From Dehalococcoidia bacterium (GTDB lineage Bacteria > Chloroflexota > Dehalococcoidia > GIF9 > AB-539-J10), in the NCBI GenBank assembly GCA_030606165.1, contig JAUWGZ010000003.1, forward strand, positions 1-36,834: DNA of 36,834 nt, written 5' to 3'. Both the position numbers and the translations under genes were made by a program. The notes beneath the pieces were generated by a model that was not told the DNA's origin, searched no databases, and saw only the letters and a program-made list of their open reading frames with translations. Below are positions 14,338-22,600 of the stretch, one piece after another. Position 1 is the stretch's first letter, and the number at the start of each line of letters is the position of its first letter.

Positions 14338-15560
14338 CTGATCATCCCACTCCAAAGAGTACATGGCAGCGCTGGAAGGATAGCATTGCAATGAAAACCA
14401 TTAAATGGTTACCGGAGAACCAGGTGTCTAGGGGTGTGCGAAGCCCACACTTCTGGATAATCGCTGCGCTAATGGCAGTTCTTACGCTCGTTTACTATGC
14501 GGGATACACTCCCTTAGCCCAATTCGGAAGCTTTTTCACCGATGCTTTTCCTCACGATTTGCATCGAACTCTGTTTTTAATTCCCATAATCTACGCAGCT
14601 CTAACTTTCAGAGTGCGGGGGGCCCTGGGTGCTTCGTTTGTTTTCTTGTGTGTTGTGTTGCCACGTACCTTTTACTCCCCATACACTGACCCGCTAGTCA
14701 GGCCGCTTCTCCTTGTCCTGTTTACCGCTTTCCTCGGGGTATTAACTGCAATGCTGATAGATCGAGTTGAGAAAGAAGAAAAGGCTCACGTCGAGCTAAA
14801 TATAGCTCACCAAAAGCTTAGCACCTATGTTCAGCAGCTAAAGGAAAGCCAAGATCAACTCATCCAGGCTGAAAAGCTGACCTCCCTGGGTCAGATGGCT
14901 GCCTCCATCGCTCACGAAATCAATAATCCTCTGGCCGGTGTCCTGGTCTACACAAGGTTGCTATCAAAGAAATTAACTGAGGATACTGCTAGGAAGGAGG
15001 AATCCTTAGATTACCTTGCCAAGATGGAATCAGAGGTGAGTCGTTGCTCAAGGATAATCCGAAACCTCCTGGATTTTGCTCGGCAGACGCAGCCAACCTT
15101 GAGGCTTGTGGACATTAACCAGGTTATAGAACAGGTCTTGGCCATGGTAGGCCATCAAGCTCAACTTCAAAACGTTGAGGTTGTGAAAGAGTTTAGCCCA
15201 TCCTTGCCTAAGGTCATGGCTGACTTCGACCAGCTTCAGCAGATATTTACCAATCTCACTCTTAATGCTATCCAGGCAATGCCTGATGGGGGCAGGCTGA
15301 CCATTCGCAGCTCAGCGGTGGATAGCGAGGTCAGGATCGATGTCCAGGATACAGGCTGTGGTATATCAAAAGAGAACATGGGCAAACTTTTCACCCCTTT
15401 CTTCACCACCAAGGCAAAAGGCAAGGGTGTAGGGTTAGGATTAGCTGTAGTTCATGGGATTATTGAGAGGCACAAGGGAAGAATCAAAGTACAAAGTGAG
15501 GTGGGGAAGGGAACCACCTTCAGCGTCTACTTGGGAGGCCACGACGATGAAAAGGGTTAA
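14334..15560 (+). CDS. Membrane histidine kinase, NtrB-like
   Basis: A 408-residue sensor kinase. The ATG at 14334 overlaps the rpoN stop as ATGA and has GAGGAA before it; an in-frame start at 14295 is less likely. About four membrane segments occupy residues 40-140 with almost no periplasmic loop, so the signal may be sensed in or at the membrane. A coiled-coil leads to the HisKA box LGQMAASIAHEINNPL, with the phospho-accepting His near 194. The ATPase domain has the N box NLTLNAIQAM, G1 DTGCGIS, the F box FTPFFTTK and G2 GVGLGLAVVHGI. It should phosphorylate the activator encoded next, which overlaps it by 14 bases. Confidence 0.92.
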   Translation: MTDHPTPKSTWQRWKDSIAMKTIKWLPENQVSRGVRSPHFWIIAALMAVLTLVYYAGYTPLAQFGSFFTDAFPHDLHRTLFLIPIIYAALTFRVRGALGASFVFLCVVLPRTFYSPYTDPLVRPLLLVLFTAFLGVLTAMLIDRVEKEEKAHVELNIAHQKLSTYVQQLKESQDQLIQAEKLTSLGQMAASIAHEINNPLAGVLVYTRLLSKKLTEDTARKEESLDYLAKMESEVSRCSRIIRNLLDFARQTQPTLRLVDINQVIEQVLAMVGHQAQLQNVEVVKEFSPSLPKVMADFDQLQQIFTNLTLNAIQAMPDGGRLTIRSSAVDSEVRIDVQDTGCGISKENMGKLFTPFFTTKAKGKGVGLGLAVVHGIIERHKGRIKVQSEVGKGTTFSVYLGGHDDEKG

Positions 15561-16893
15561 AATACTCGTGGTTGATGATGAGGCTATTGTCCGCGAGTCG
15601 CTAGGCGACTGGCTCAAGGATGTTGGCTATCAGGTTTTCACCGCTGAAAACGGTCACAAGGCGTTAGAGGTAATTGAGAAGGAAAAGCCAGGCATCATGA
15701 TTGCCGATCTGGTGATGCCAGGTATGGATGGTATTGAGTTGATGAAAAAAGCTAAAGCACAGCAACCCAAGATTGAGGTTATTATCATCACAGCCTATGC
15801 CAGCATTCCCACCGCCATCACTGCCATGAAGGAAGGGGCATACGATTACATTGAAAAGCCTTTTTGTCCCGAGAGAGCCGAATTCCTGGTCGAAAAATTA
15901 GCTGAACATCAGGAACTAGTTGAGGAAAACCTCTCCCTGCGGCAGAGATTGGAAGACCGTTACCGCTTTGAGAATATCATCGCGAAAAGCTCCAAGATGC
16001 AGCGGCTGATTGAGCTAATAAAGGTTGTGGGCAAAAGCAACGCCACCATATTGATCACAGGCGAGAGTGGCACAGGGAAGGAGTTGGTGGCACGTGCCAT
16101 TCACTCTCAGAGCCATCGCCGGAACAAGCCCTTTGTCGCTGTTAGTTGTGCCGCTTTGCCTGAAAGCCTCTTGGAAAGTGAGCTATTTGGCCATGAGAAA
16201 GGTTCCTTCACGGGAGCTTATGCTCAAAAGAAAGGTAAATTCGAGTTCGCCAATGGGGGGACACTGTTTTTGGACGAAGTCGGCGAGATGAGTGCCAATA
16301 TCCAGGTCCACCTGTTAAGGGTCTTAGAAGAGAAAGAATTTACTCGTGTCGGTGGCAATGAGCCAATCAGGGTTGATGTAAGAGTTATTTCAGCGACTAA
16401 TAAGGACTTAAGAAAGGCCATAGAAAAGCAGGAATTCCGGGAGGACCTTTATTACCGGCTCAATGTAGTTAACATTGAATTGCCTCCCTTAAGGGAAAGA
16501 AAGGAGGACGTCCCTCTATTAGCTGAACATTTCTTGCATAAGTTTGCAATGGAGAATCAGAAGGAGATCACAGGGTTCTCTCTCGAGGCCATGGAGCTTG
16601 CGCTTGATTATGACTGGCCGGGCAATGTCCGTGAGCTGGAAAATGCTATTGAAAGGGCAGTCATCCTGGCTAAGGATAGCATTATCACTATTGCTGACCT
16701 GCCTCAGGAAAATCTGTCGCCGGCTCGTTTAGCTTCAACAGGGAAAAATCTGAAGGAAATAGAGAGGAACCATGTCTTGAATATTCTCCGTGAAACCGGC
16801 GAGAACTACAGTAAGGCAGCTAGAATTTTGGGAATCAGTAGAATGACACTCTACAACAAGGCAAAGGAGTATGGTTTTGATGTAAAAAAATAG
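15547..16893 (+). CDS. NtrC-family sigma-54 activator (response regulator)
   Basis: A 448-residue bacterial enhancer-binding protein. The ATG at 15547 is chosen over an earlier in-frame start because GGAGG stands nine bases before it and the receiver begins at once (VKILVVDDEA). The receiver holds the phospho-Asp at 54 (IADLVMPGMDG). The AAA+ domain has Walker A GESGTGKE (from 172), Walker B TLFLDEVGEM (Asp243, Glu244) and the sigma-54 contact loop GSFTGA (from 219) in place of GAFTGA. The Fis-type HTH at the end (NYSKAARILGISRMTLYNKA) binds enhancer DNA. It is the last gene of the operon and is followed by a terminator and a -24/-12 promoter, its most obvious target. Confidence 0.95.
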   Translation: MKRVKILVVDDEAIVRESLGDWLKDVGYQVFTAENGHKALEVIEKEKPGIMIADLVMPGMDGIELMKKAKAQQPKIEVIIITAYASIPTAITAMKEGAYDYIEKPFCPERAEFLVEKLAEHQELVEENLSLRQRLEDRYRFENIIAKSSKMQRLIELIKVVGKSNATILITGESGTGKELVARAIHSQSHRRNKPFVAVSCAALPESLLESELFGHEKGSFTGAYAQKKGKFEFANGGTLFLDEVGEMSANIQVHLLRVLEEKEFTRVGGNEPIRVDVRVISATNKDLRKAIEKQEFREDLYYRLNVVNIELPPLRERKEDVPLLAEHFLHKFAMENQKEITGFSLEAMELALDYDWPGNVRELENAIERAVILAKDSIITIADLPQENLSPARLASTGKNLKEIERNHVLNILRETGENYSKAARILGISRMTLYNKAKEYGFDVKK

Positions 16894-16952
16894 ACGCCGA
16901 GTGACTCGTTTCTTTACATAGTTAGAGAGACAGTAAATTTTCAGCATTGGTG

Positions 16953-16986
16953 AAAAAGGCTACCCGGAAATTCGGGTAGCCTTTTT
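16953..16986 (+). terminator. Strong intrinsic terminator after the activator gene
   Basis: GGCTACCCG (16958-16966) pairs with CGGGTAGCC (16973-16981) around a six-base loop, followed by TTTTT (16982-16986). The five A at 16953-16957 extend the stem and could make it work in both directions. It isolates the rpoN operon from the next gene. Confidence 0.95.
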
Positions 16987-16990
16987 ACTT

Positions 16991-17005
16991 TGGCAAGAAA
17001 ATTGC
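16991..17005 (+). promoter_or_regulatory. Sigma-54 (-24/-12) promoter
   Basis: TGGCAAG (16991-16997), four bases, then TTGC (17002-17005). Against the consensus TGGCACG-N4-TTGC only one of the eleven fixed bases differs and the spacing is exact. It begins five bases after the terminator. Transcription would start near 17016-17017, just before the ribosome binding site of the ATG at 17032. Confidence 0.85.
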
Positions 17006-17031
17006 GACACCAAAGGGTGAAGGAGATAAAA

Positions 17032-18108
17032 ATGAATAAACAAACAATGCCAGCAAAACAACAAAAGGAGGTGAAAGAAATGAAACCAGTGTTAATCGTT
17101 GAAGACGAAACCATCATGCGGGAGTCGCTCCGAGACTGGCTTAAGGAGGAAGGCTATGAAGTGGACACTGCTGAGTCGGGTGAAGAGGCGCTGCAGAAGA
17201 TCGGAGAAAAGGAATTTGGTGTTGCCGTGCTCGACCTAAAGCTGCCGGGGAAAAATGGGCTCGAGGTGTTAAGAGAGGCTACAGCTCAAAATCCAAAGTT
17301 TAAGGGGGTTATCATTACTGCTTATCCTTCAGTGGAGACGGCAGTGGAGGCGATGAAAATCGGGGCAGTGAGTTACATGGTCAAGCCCTTTGCCCCCGAC
17401 GCCTTGGAGAAAGCGATTGAGGAGGTTCTCGGCCCTGTTCAGGCGGAAGTAAAACCCAAGGAGGGTAAGGTTGAGGAAGCCGCAGCGAAACTCCCGGTAG
17501 TTGAGGAGGCTGAGGTTGAGGAAGCTATAGCAATAACTGAGGAGGAAGTTCCTGCCCACCTGGAGCAAGGCCAGACTTACTTCCAAGCAGGCCACTATAA
17601 GGAGGCACTGAGAGAATTTCAGTCCATTTTACACATCGCTCCAGGACACATAGAAACTCGAGTCTGGGTCCGAAAGGCGAAGGAAGAAATGGTGAAGCCC
17701 AGGGTTGAGGTGCCTGAAGGTGAGGGTGCTGTTGAAGAAGCGGTGAAAATCAACGAGTGTCTCTGGTCAAAGATGGGAGTGGTCTCTTACAGGATCTGCA
17801 CCCGGAATTATGACTGCCTTACCTGCGAGTTTGACCAGACGATGCAGGATAAAATAGCCGCTGGTGAAGCGTCAGAGCTCGACGAGGCTCTGGAGAAGTT
17901 TAAGGAGCTACCGGGACCACAGAGGATTTGCCGTTATGCCCTCAAGGGCGATGTCTCCTATCGGCTTTGCACGCGTTTGTTCCAATGTGCAACCTGCGAA
18001 TTTGGTCAGTTTATGCAGGATGCCCTAGAGCAAAAGATGGCCAAGCTAGCAGCTCGTCGGGAGGCCCTGCGTAAAAAGGAAACAAGCGCTAAAGGCGAGG
18101 TTAGTTAG
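17032..18108 (+). CDS. Response regulator with two Cys-rich repeats
   Basis: A 358-residue protein from the ATG at 17032 (AAGGAG before it). An ATG at 17080 with AGGAGG before it is an equal alternative and would remove 16 residues; an earlier TTG lies in the promoter and is rejected. The receiver (about 17-135) has the phospho-Asp at 68 in VLDLKLPGKNG and a KPF switch motif. A Glu/Val/Ala-rich linker leads to a TPR-like helix pair (AHLEQGQTYFQAGHYKEAL). Then come two copies of one motif, from Cys243 and Cys300: C-x6-G-x-VSYR-x-CTR-x3-C-x-TCEF-x-Q-x-MQD. Similar cysteine motifs occur next to GcvH-like proteins beside hdr genes in sulfate reducers (from memory). No DNA-binding domain is present. 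It may bind a metal or sense redox state. It lies between the sigma-54 module and the hdr cluster. Confidence 0.85.
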   Translation: MNKQTMPAKQQKEVKEMKPVLIVEDETIMRESLRDWLKEEGYEVDTAESGEEALQKIGEKEFGVAVLDLKLPGKNGLEVLREATAQNPKFKGVIITAYPSVETAVEAMKIGAVSYMVKPFAPDALEKAIEEVLGPVQAEVKPKEGKVEEAAAKLPVVEEAEVEEAIAITEEEVPAHLEQGQTYFQAGHYKEALREFQSILHIAPGHIETRVWVRKAKEEMVKPRVEVPEGEGAVEEAVKINECLWSKMGVVSYRICTRNYDCLTCEFDQTMQDKIAAGEASELDEALEKFKELPGPQRICRYALKGDVSYRLCTRLFQCATCEFGQFMQDALEQKMAKLAARREALRKKETSAKGEVS

Positions 18109-18145
18109 TATTGCGGCAAAATAGCGGTACAGGTCTGACTGGCAT

Positions 18146-18184
18146 AAAGGGGTCAGGTATCTAATAAGGCATCTGACCCCTTTT
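18146..18184 (+). terminator. Intrinsic terminator after the Cys-rich response regulator
   Basis: AAAGGGGTCAG (18146-18156) pairs with CTGACCCCTTT (18173-18183), an 11-bp stem with a 16-base loop, followed by further T residues. It separates the regulator transcript from the hdr operon. Confidence 0.88.
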
Positions 18185-18342
18185 CTTTACCAGCTAGCGA
18201 CTTGTGGTAGGCCTAGTTTAGCCGAGAAGATGGCCACACAATGTTGGCATCATAAGAAATTCTCTCATCTGCTCCCGAACCCAATTTAAGAAAAGCTCTT
18301 AGAAAATCACTAACCATTTTGCCAGAAGGCTAGCACAGAGGT

Positions 18343-18371
18343 TTGTCTTTCTTGCCGGGGTTTGTTATACT
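18343..18371 (+). promoter_or_regulatory. Candidate sigma-70 promoter of the hdr/fdh/nfn operon
   Basis: TTGTCT (18343-18348), a 17-base spacer and TATACT (18366-18371). The transcript would start near 18378, leaving a leader of about 100 bases. I see no -24/-12 site in 18190-18479, so the main operon is not an obvious direct target of the sigma-54 factor. Confidence 0.5.
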
Positions 18372-18402
18372 TCGCAGTCGTGCTTCAATCTATATTCCGG
18401 AG

Positions 18403-18444
18403 AAAAAGAGTGGCTGCAACGCTTTTGTAAGGCCACCCTTTTTT
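18403..18444 (+). promoter_or_regulatory. Terminator-like hairpin in the operon leader (possible attenuator)
   Basis: AAAAAG-A-GTGGC (18403-18414) can pair with GCCAC-C-CTTTTT (18432-18443) around a 17-base loop, ending in a run of T. It lies between the candidate promoter and the first ATG at 18480, so it could stop transcription before the operon. A true antiterminator arm cannot be defined: GCAGTC at 18374-18379 could pair with GGCTGC but mostly precedes the expected start point. Confidence 0.5.
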
Positions 18445-18479
18445 GTAACCAATTCTGAAGAGTCGAGGTAAATATTAAA

Positions 18480-19628
18480 ATGGAAGTGCTAAGTCCTTAC
18501 AAGGAAGCCACAGATGTGATACTCGAGGCTGGTGGCGAACCACTCAAATTGTGTTACCAGTGTGGTCTTTGCACCGGTATTTGTCCCTGGAACCTGGTCC
18601 GAAGTTTTGTCGTTCGCCGCATCATGCATGAAGCTCAGCTTGGGGCAACTGATTTTGGCAGCGAAGATGTCTGGACTTGCGTCACCTGTCGAGCTTGTGT
18701 TCAGCGCTGCCCCCGAGGCGTCGAGATAATAGATGTCATGAGGGCTATGCGCCGAGCCGTAGCTAGCCTGGGCATCGGCGTTGTCCCTGATGCCCTGAGA
18801 ATTTCAGCTAAGAACATCGCTGGCGTAGGTAATCCACTTGGTGAGGCACCAGAAAAGCGAGATGACTGGGCCAAAGAACTTAAGGTGAAAAGTTTTTCCT
18901 CGGGTACTGAAATACTTTATTTCCCTTGCTGTATTCCGTCCTATGATCCTGATGTAAAAACAGTGGCTCGATCTACCGCCACAATCTTCAATAAGCTTGG
19001 GATTAATTATGGCCTTATAGGCACTGAAGCAAAATGCTGCGGTGAGGCAATTAGAAAAGCCGGGTATGAAGATACGTTTCAAAGTCTGGCCCAAAACAAT
19101 ATTAATCTCTTTACCAGTAATGGTGTCAAAACCGTGGTAGTTTCCTCACCGCACTGCTACCACACTTTCAAAAATGAGTATCCCGAGCTCGGAGGCAAAT
19201 TTGAAGTAATTCATATCACCCAATACCTGGCTTCACTTATCGAGCAGGGGAAATTGAAGCTCTCTAAAAAGATAAACAAAAAGGTAATCTATTCCGACCC
19301 CTGCTATTTGGGGAGACACAATGAGGTCTATGACGAGCCAAGGAGAGTTTTGCAAAGCATTCCCGGCCTGGAATTAATAGAATTTCCCGATGCTCGTGAG
19401 GATGCTCTTTGTTGTGGTGGTGGTGGCGGTAGAATCTGGATGGATACGCCGAAAGGGGAAAGGTTCTCTGATATAAGGGTGGAGCAAGCGGTTGAAAGGG
19501 GCGCTGATATTATAGCTCTGGCCTGCCCTTACTGCTTCCTAAACTATAGGGATAGTGTGCTCTCCATGGGCAAGGCAGAGACCATGCAGGTTAAAGATAT
19601 CGCTGAGCTTGTTGCTGAGGCAATGTAA
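18480..19628 (+). CDS. HdrBC-like (HdrD-type) iron-sulfur/CCG-domain protein
   Basis: A 382-residue protein that fuses HdrC-like and HdrB-like parts. The N-terminal ferredoxin part has two clusters, CYQCGLCTGICP and CVTCRACVQRCP. Two CCG (cysteine-rich) domains follow: the first from YFPCCIP to KCCGEA, the second with YSDPCYLGRHNEVYDEPRRV, DALCCGGGGG and LACPYCFLNY. In HdrB/HdrD these cysteines hold the noncubane cluster pair that reduces the heterodisulfide of methanogens; bacterial homologues act on unknown thiols or as electron relays. It is soluble and has no membrane anchor. It is the first gene of the redox operon, 16 bases before the HdrA-NfnB fusion that would supply its electrons. 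Confidence 0.88.
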   Translation: MEVLSPYKEATDVILEAGGEPLKLCYQCGLCTGICPWNLVRSFVVRRIMHEAQLGATDFGSEDVWTCVTCRACVQRCPRGVEIIDVMRAMRRAVASLGIGVVPDALRISAKNIAGVGNPLGEAPEKRDDWAKELKVKSFSSGTEILYFPCCIPSYDPDVKTVARSTATIFNKLGINYGLIGTEAKCCGEAIRKAGYEDTFQSLAQNNINLFTSNGVKTVVVSSPHCYHTFKNEYPELGGKFEVIHITQYLASLIEQGKLKLSKKINKKVIYSDPCYLGRHNEVYDEPRRVLQSIPGLELIEFPDAREDALCCGGGGGRIWMDTPKGERFSDIRVEQAVERGADIIALACPYCFLNYRDSVLSMGKAETMQVKDIAELVAEAM

Positions 19629-19644
19629 TAATGGAGGAATCAAA

Positions 19645-22600
19645 ATGGCAGATGTAAAGATTGGCGTTTACATCTGCCACTGCGGCTTAAACATCGCTGG
19701 CGTAGTGAATGTGGAAGAGGTAGCCAGGTATGCTGGAACTCTACCCAATGTAGTGGTCTCTCGTGACTACAGGTATATGTGTTCTGATCCAGGGCAGGAT
19801 CTCATAAAGAAGGACATCAAAGAGCTAGGGCTCAATCGAGTTGTGGTTGCTTCTTGCTCGCCAAGAATGCATGAGCCTACATTTCGTAAGGCTTGTCAGG
19901 ATGCTGGGCTAAATCCTTATTTGTATGAACATGCTAACATCCGGGAGCACTGCTCCTGGCCCCATGCTACAGAAAAGAAGCGAGCTACAGAGAAAGCCAA
20001 GGATCTTGTGCGTGCTGCAGTAAGGCGTGTTTACTGGCATGAAGCTCTAGAGGTTAAGGAGGTTCCAGTTAATCCTAACGTCTTAGTTGTTGGTGGGGGG
20101 ATCGCTGGCATTCAGGCTGCTTTAGATATTGCTGATGGGGGTAAGAAAGTCTATATGGTAGAACGCGACCCATCCATCGGCGGACACATGATCCAGCTCG
20201 ATAGGACCTTCCCCACTTTGGACTGTTCGGAATGCATTCTCACACCAAAAATGACTGACGTTGGTCACCATCCTAATATTGAATTAATGACCTCAAGCGA
20301 AGTGGAGGAGGTTTCAGGCTATATTGGCAATTTCAAGGTCAAAGTGAGAAAGAAGCCTAGATATGTCGACCTTGACAAATGTAACAGCTGTGGAGACTGT
20401 GCTAAGGCATGTCCTGTTGAGGTGCCTGATGAGTTTGAAATGAATTTGCACATGAGAAAGGCAGCGTATCTTCCTCTCCCCCAGGCTGTCCCTGCTGCTT
20501 TTGCCATTGACAAAAGAGGCATCTCATCATGTCGCATTGCTTGCCCAGCTGGGGTCAACGCTCATGGCTATGTCGCCCTTATTTCGCAGGGCAAGTTTAA
20601 GGAGGCTTTGGAGCTAGTTAGACGAACTATGCCATTTGCCGGGGTTCTTGGGCGGGTCTGCACCCACCCCTGTGAGCTAGACTGTGAGCGGGGGAAGCTT
20701 GATGAATCTATTAGCATCCGTGCTTTGAAGCGCTTTGTAGCTGACTATGAGCTGAGGGTGGGTAGAGAAAAGGCAACCCCAATTGAAAGGACGAAAGAAG
20801 ATAAAGTGGCTGTTATTGGCTCTGGGCCTGCTGGGCTTGCCTGTGCTTACGATTTGATAAGAGAAGGTTATGCCATTACCGTTTTCGAGGCCCTCCCTCA
20901 GGCAGGCGGTCTTCTGAGTTATGGTATCCCTGATTATAGATTGCCCAAAGAGGTAGTGGATAACGACATCAGTTACATACAAGAACTAGGGGTGGAAATC
21001 AAGACAAAGACCCCGGTGAAAAATCTTACTGAAATCTTCAATCAAGGATATAAAGCCATTTTCCTGGGCACAGGTGCTGGCGTCAGCCAAAAGATGGGAA
21101 TTCCTGGTGAGGAAACCAAAGGGGTGATCCATTCCCTTGACTTTCTAAGGATGGTGAATTCTGGAGTGGAGATGAAATTGGGGAGCCGGGTGGCGGTTAT
21201 TGGTGGCGGCAACGCAGCTATTGATGCTGCCAGAGCAGCATTACGCCTCGGGGCAAAAGAAGTTGCCATCGTTTATCGTCGTTCTCAAGTTGAAATGCCC
21301 GCTATAAGAACAGAAATTGAGGAAGCCGAGCGAGAAGGAATCAAATTCCACTCCTTGGCTGCTCCAGCTAAAATCCTGTCCAAAGATGGTCAATTATCTG
21401 CAGTGGAATGTATCAGGATGGAATTAGGCGAACCCGACGCTAGTGGTCGCCGACGTCCCGTACCTATCAAGGGTTCGGAGTTCACCATGAATGTCGACAA
21501 TTGCGTAATCGCCATTGGTCAGGCCGTGGATAAAACAATGCTGCCTAAGGAGTTAGACTACACCGGTTGGGGCACACTTGAGGTCGACCCCGTTACTTTA
21601 CAAACAAATATTGATAGTGTTTTCGCTGGCGGCGATTTAGTCTCTGGACCTGCTGATGTTGTTGCCGCGGTTGCTGCTGGCAAGGAAGCAGCTATTTCCA
21701 TCGATCGCTATCTAAGAGGCATTAGCCTGACGGAGGAAAGGCAAATAACGCCGAAAAAAGTAGAGAAGGTATCAACGGAAGGAGTCAAGCCAAAAGCAAG
21801 AGCTGCCATGCCACTACTTCAAATTAGTGAGAGAAAAGGCTCCTTTGCCGAGGTTGAACAAGGCTTTGATGAAAAAACAGCCATTGAGGAGGCTAAGCGT
21901 TGTCTCAATTGTGGCGTGTGTTCGGAATGCTTTGAATGCGTGAAGGTGTGTGAACAGGAAGCGATTAACCACGAAATGAAAGAGGAGACGGTTGAGATAG
22001 AGGTAGGTTCAGCCATTCTGGCTACTGGTTACGATCAGTTTGATCCTAGTGTCATAACCCACTACGGATACAAGAAGTACGATAATGTTCTAACTGGACT
22101 TGAATTTGAGAGGATAACCTGTGCTGGAGGACCAACCCAGGGACAAATTCAACTTAAAGACGGTAGAGAACCAGAAAGTGTAGCCATAGTCCATTGCGTA
22201 GGCAGCCGCGATAAGAATTACCATGAGTATTGCTCCAGAGTGTGCTGCATGTATGGTCTCAAATATGCGGAATTGATAAAAGAATTTACCAAAGCCGAGG
22301 TATATGAATTTTATATTGACATGCGCTGCTTTGGAGAAGCCTATGAGGAATTTTACCAACACGTTTCGGAGATGGGAGTCAATTTCATCAGGGGCAAAGT
22401 TGCCAAAATAACCGACCAAGCTATAACTGAAGAGGAAAAGGGGAAACTGGTTGCTGTGGCTGAGGATACCTTACTGGGGAAGATAGTCCGTGTCCCAGTA
22501 GACATGGTTATCCTCTGTGCTGCCCTGCAAGCTCGGTCTGATGCCAGTGAGGTCGCTAGCCGTTTTACCATAGGTCAAAGAGGCGACAAATTCTTCTTGG

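Noticed and set aside
18374..18416. Antiterminator GCAGTC pairing with GGCTGC in the operon leader
   Set aside because: With the best promoter the transcript would begin near 18378, inside the first arm, so the pairing could not form in full.
18190..18479. Sigma-54 promoter directly before the hdr operon
   Set aside because: TGGCAT and TGGC occurrences in this stretch have no TTGC at the required spacing.
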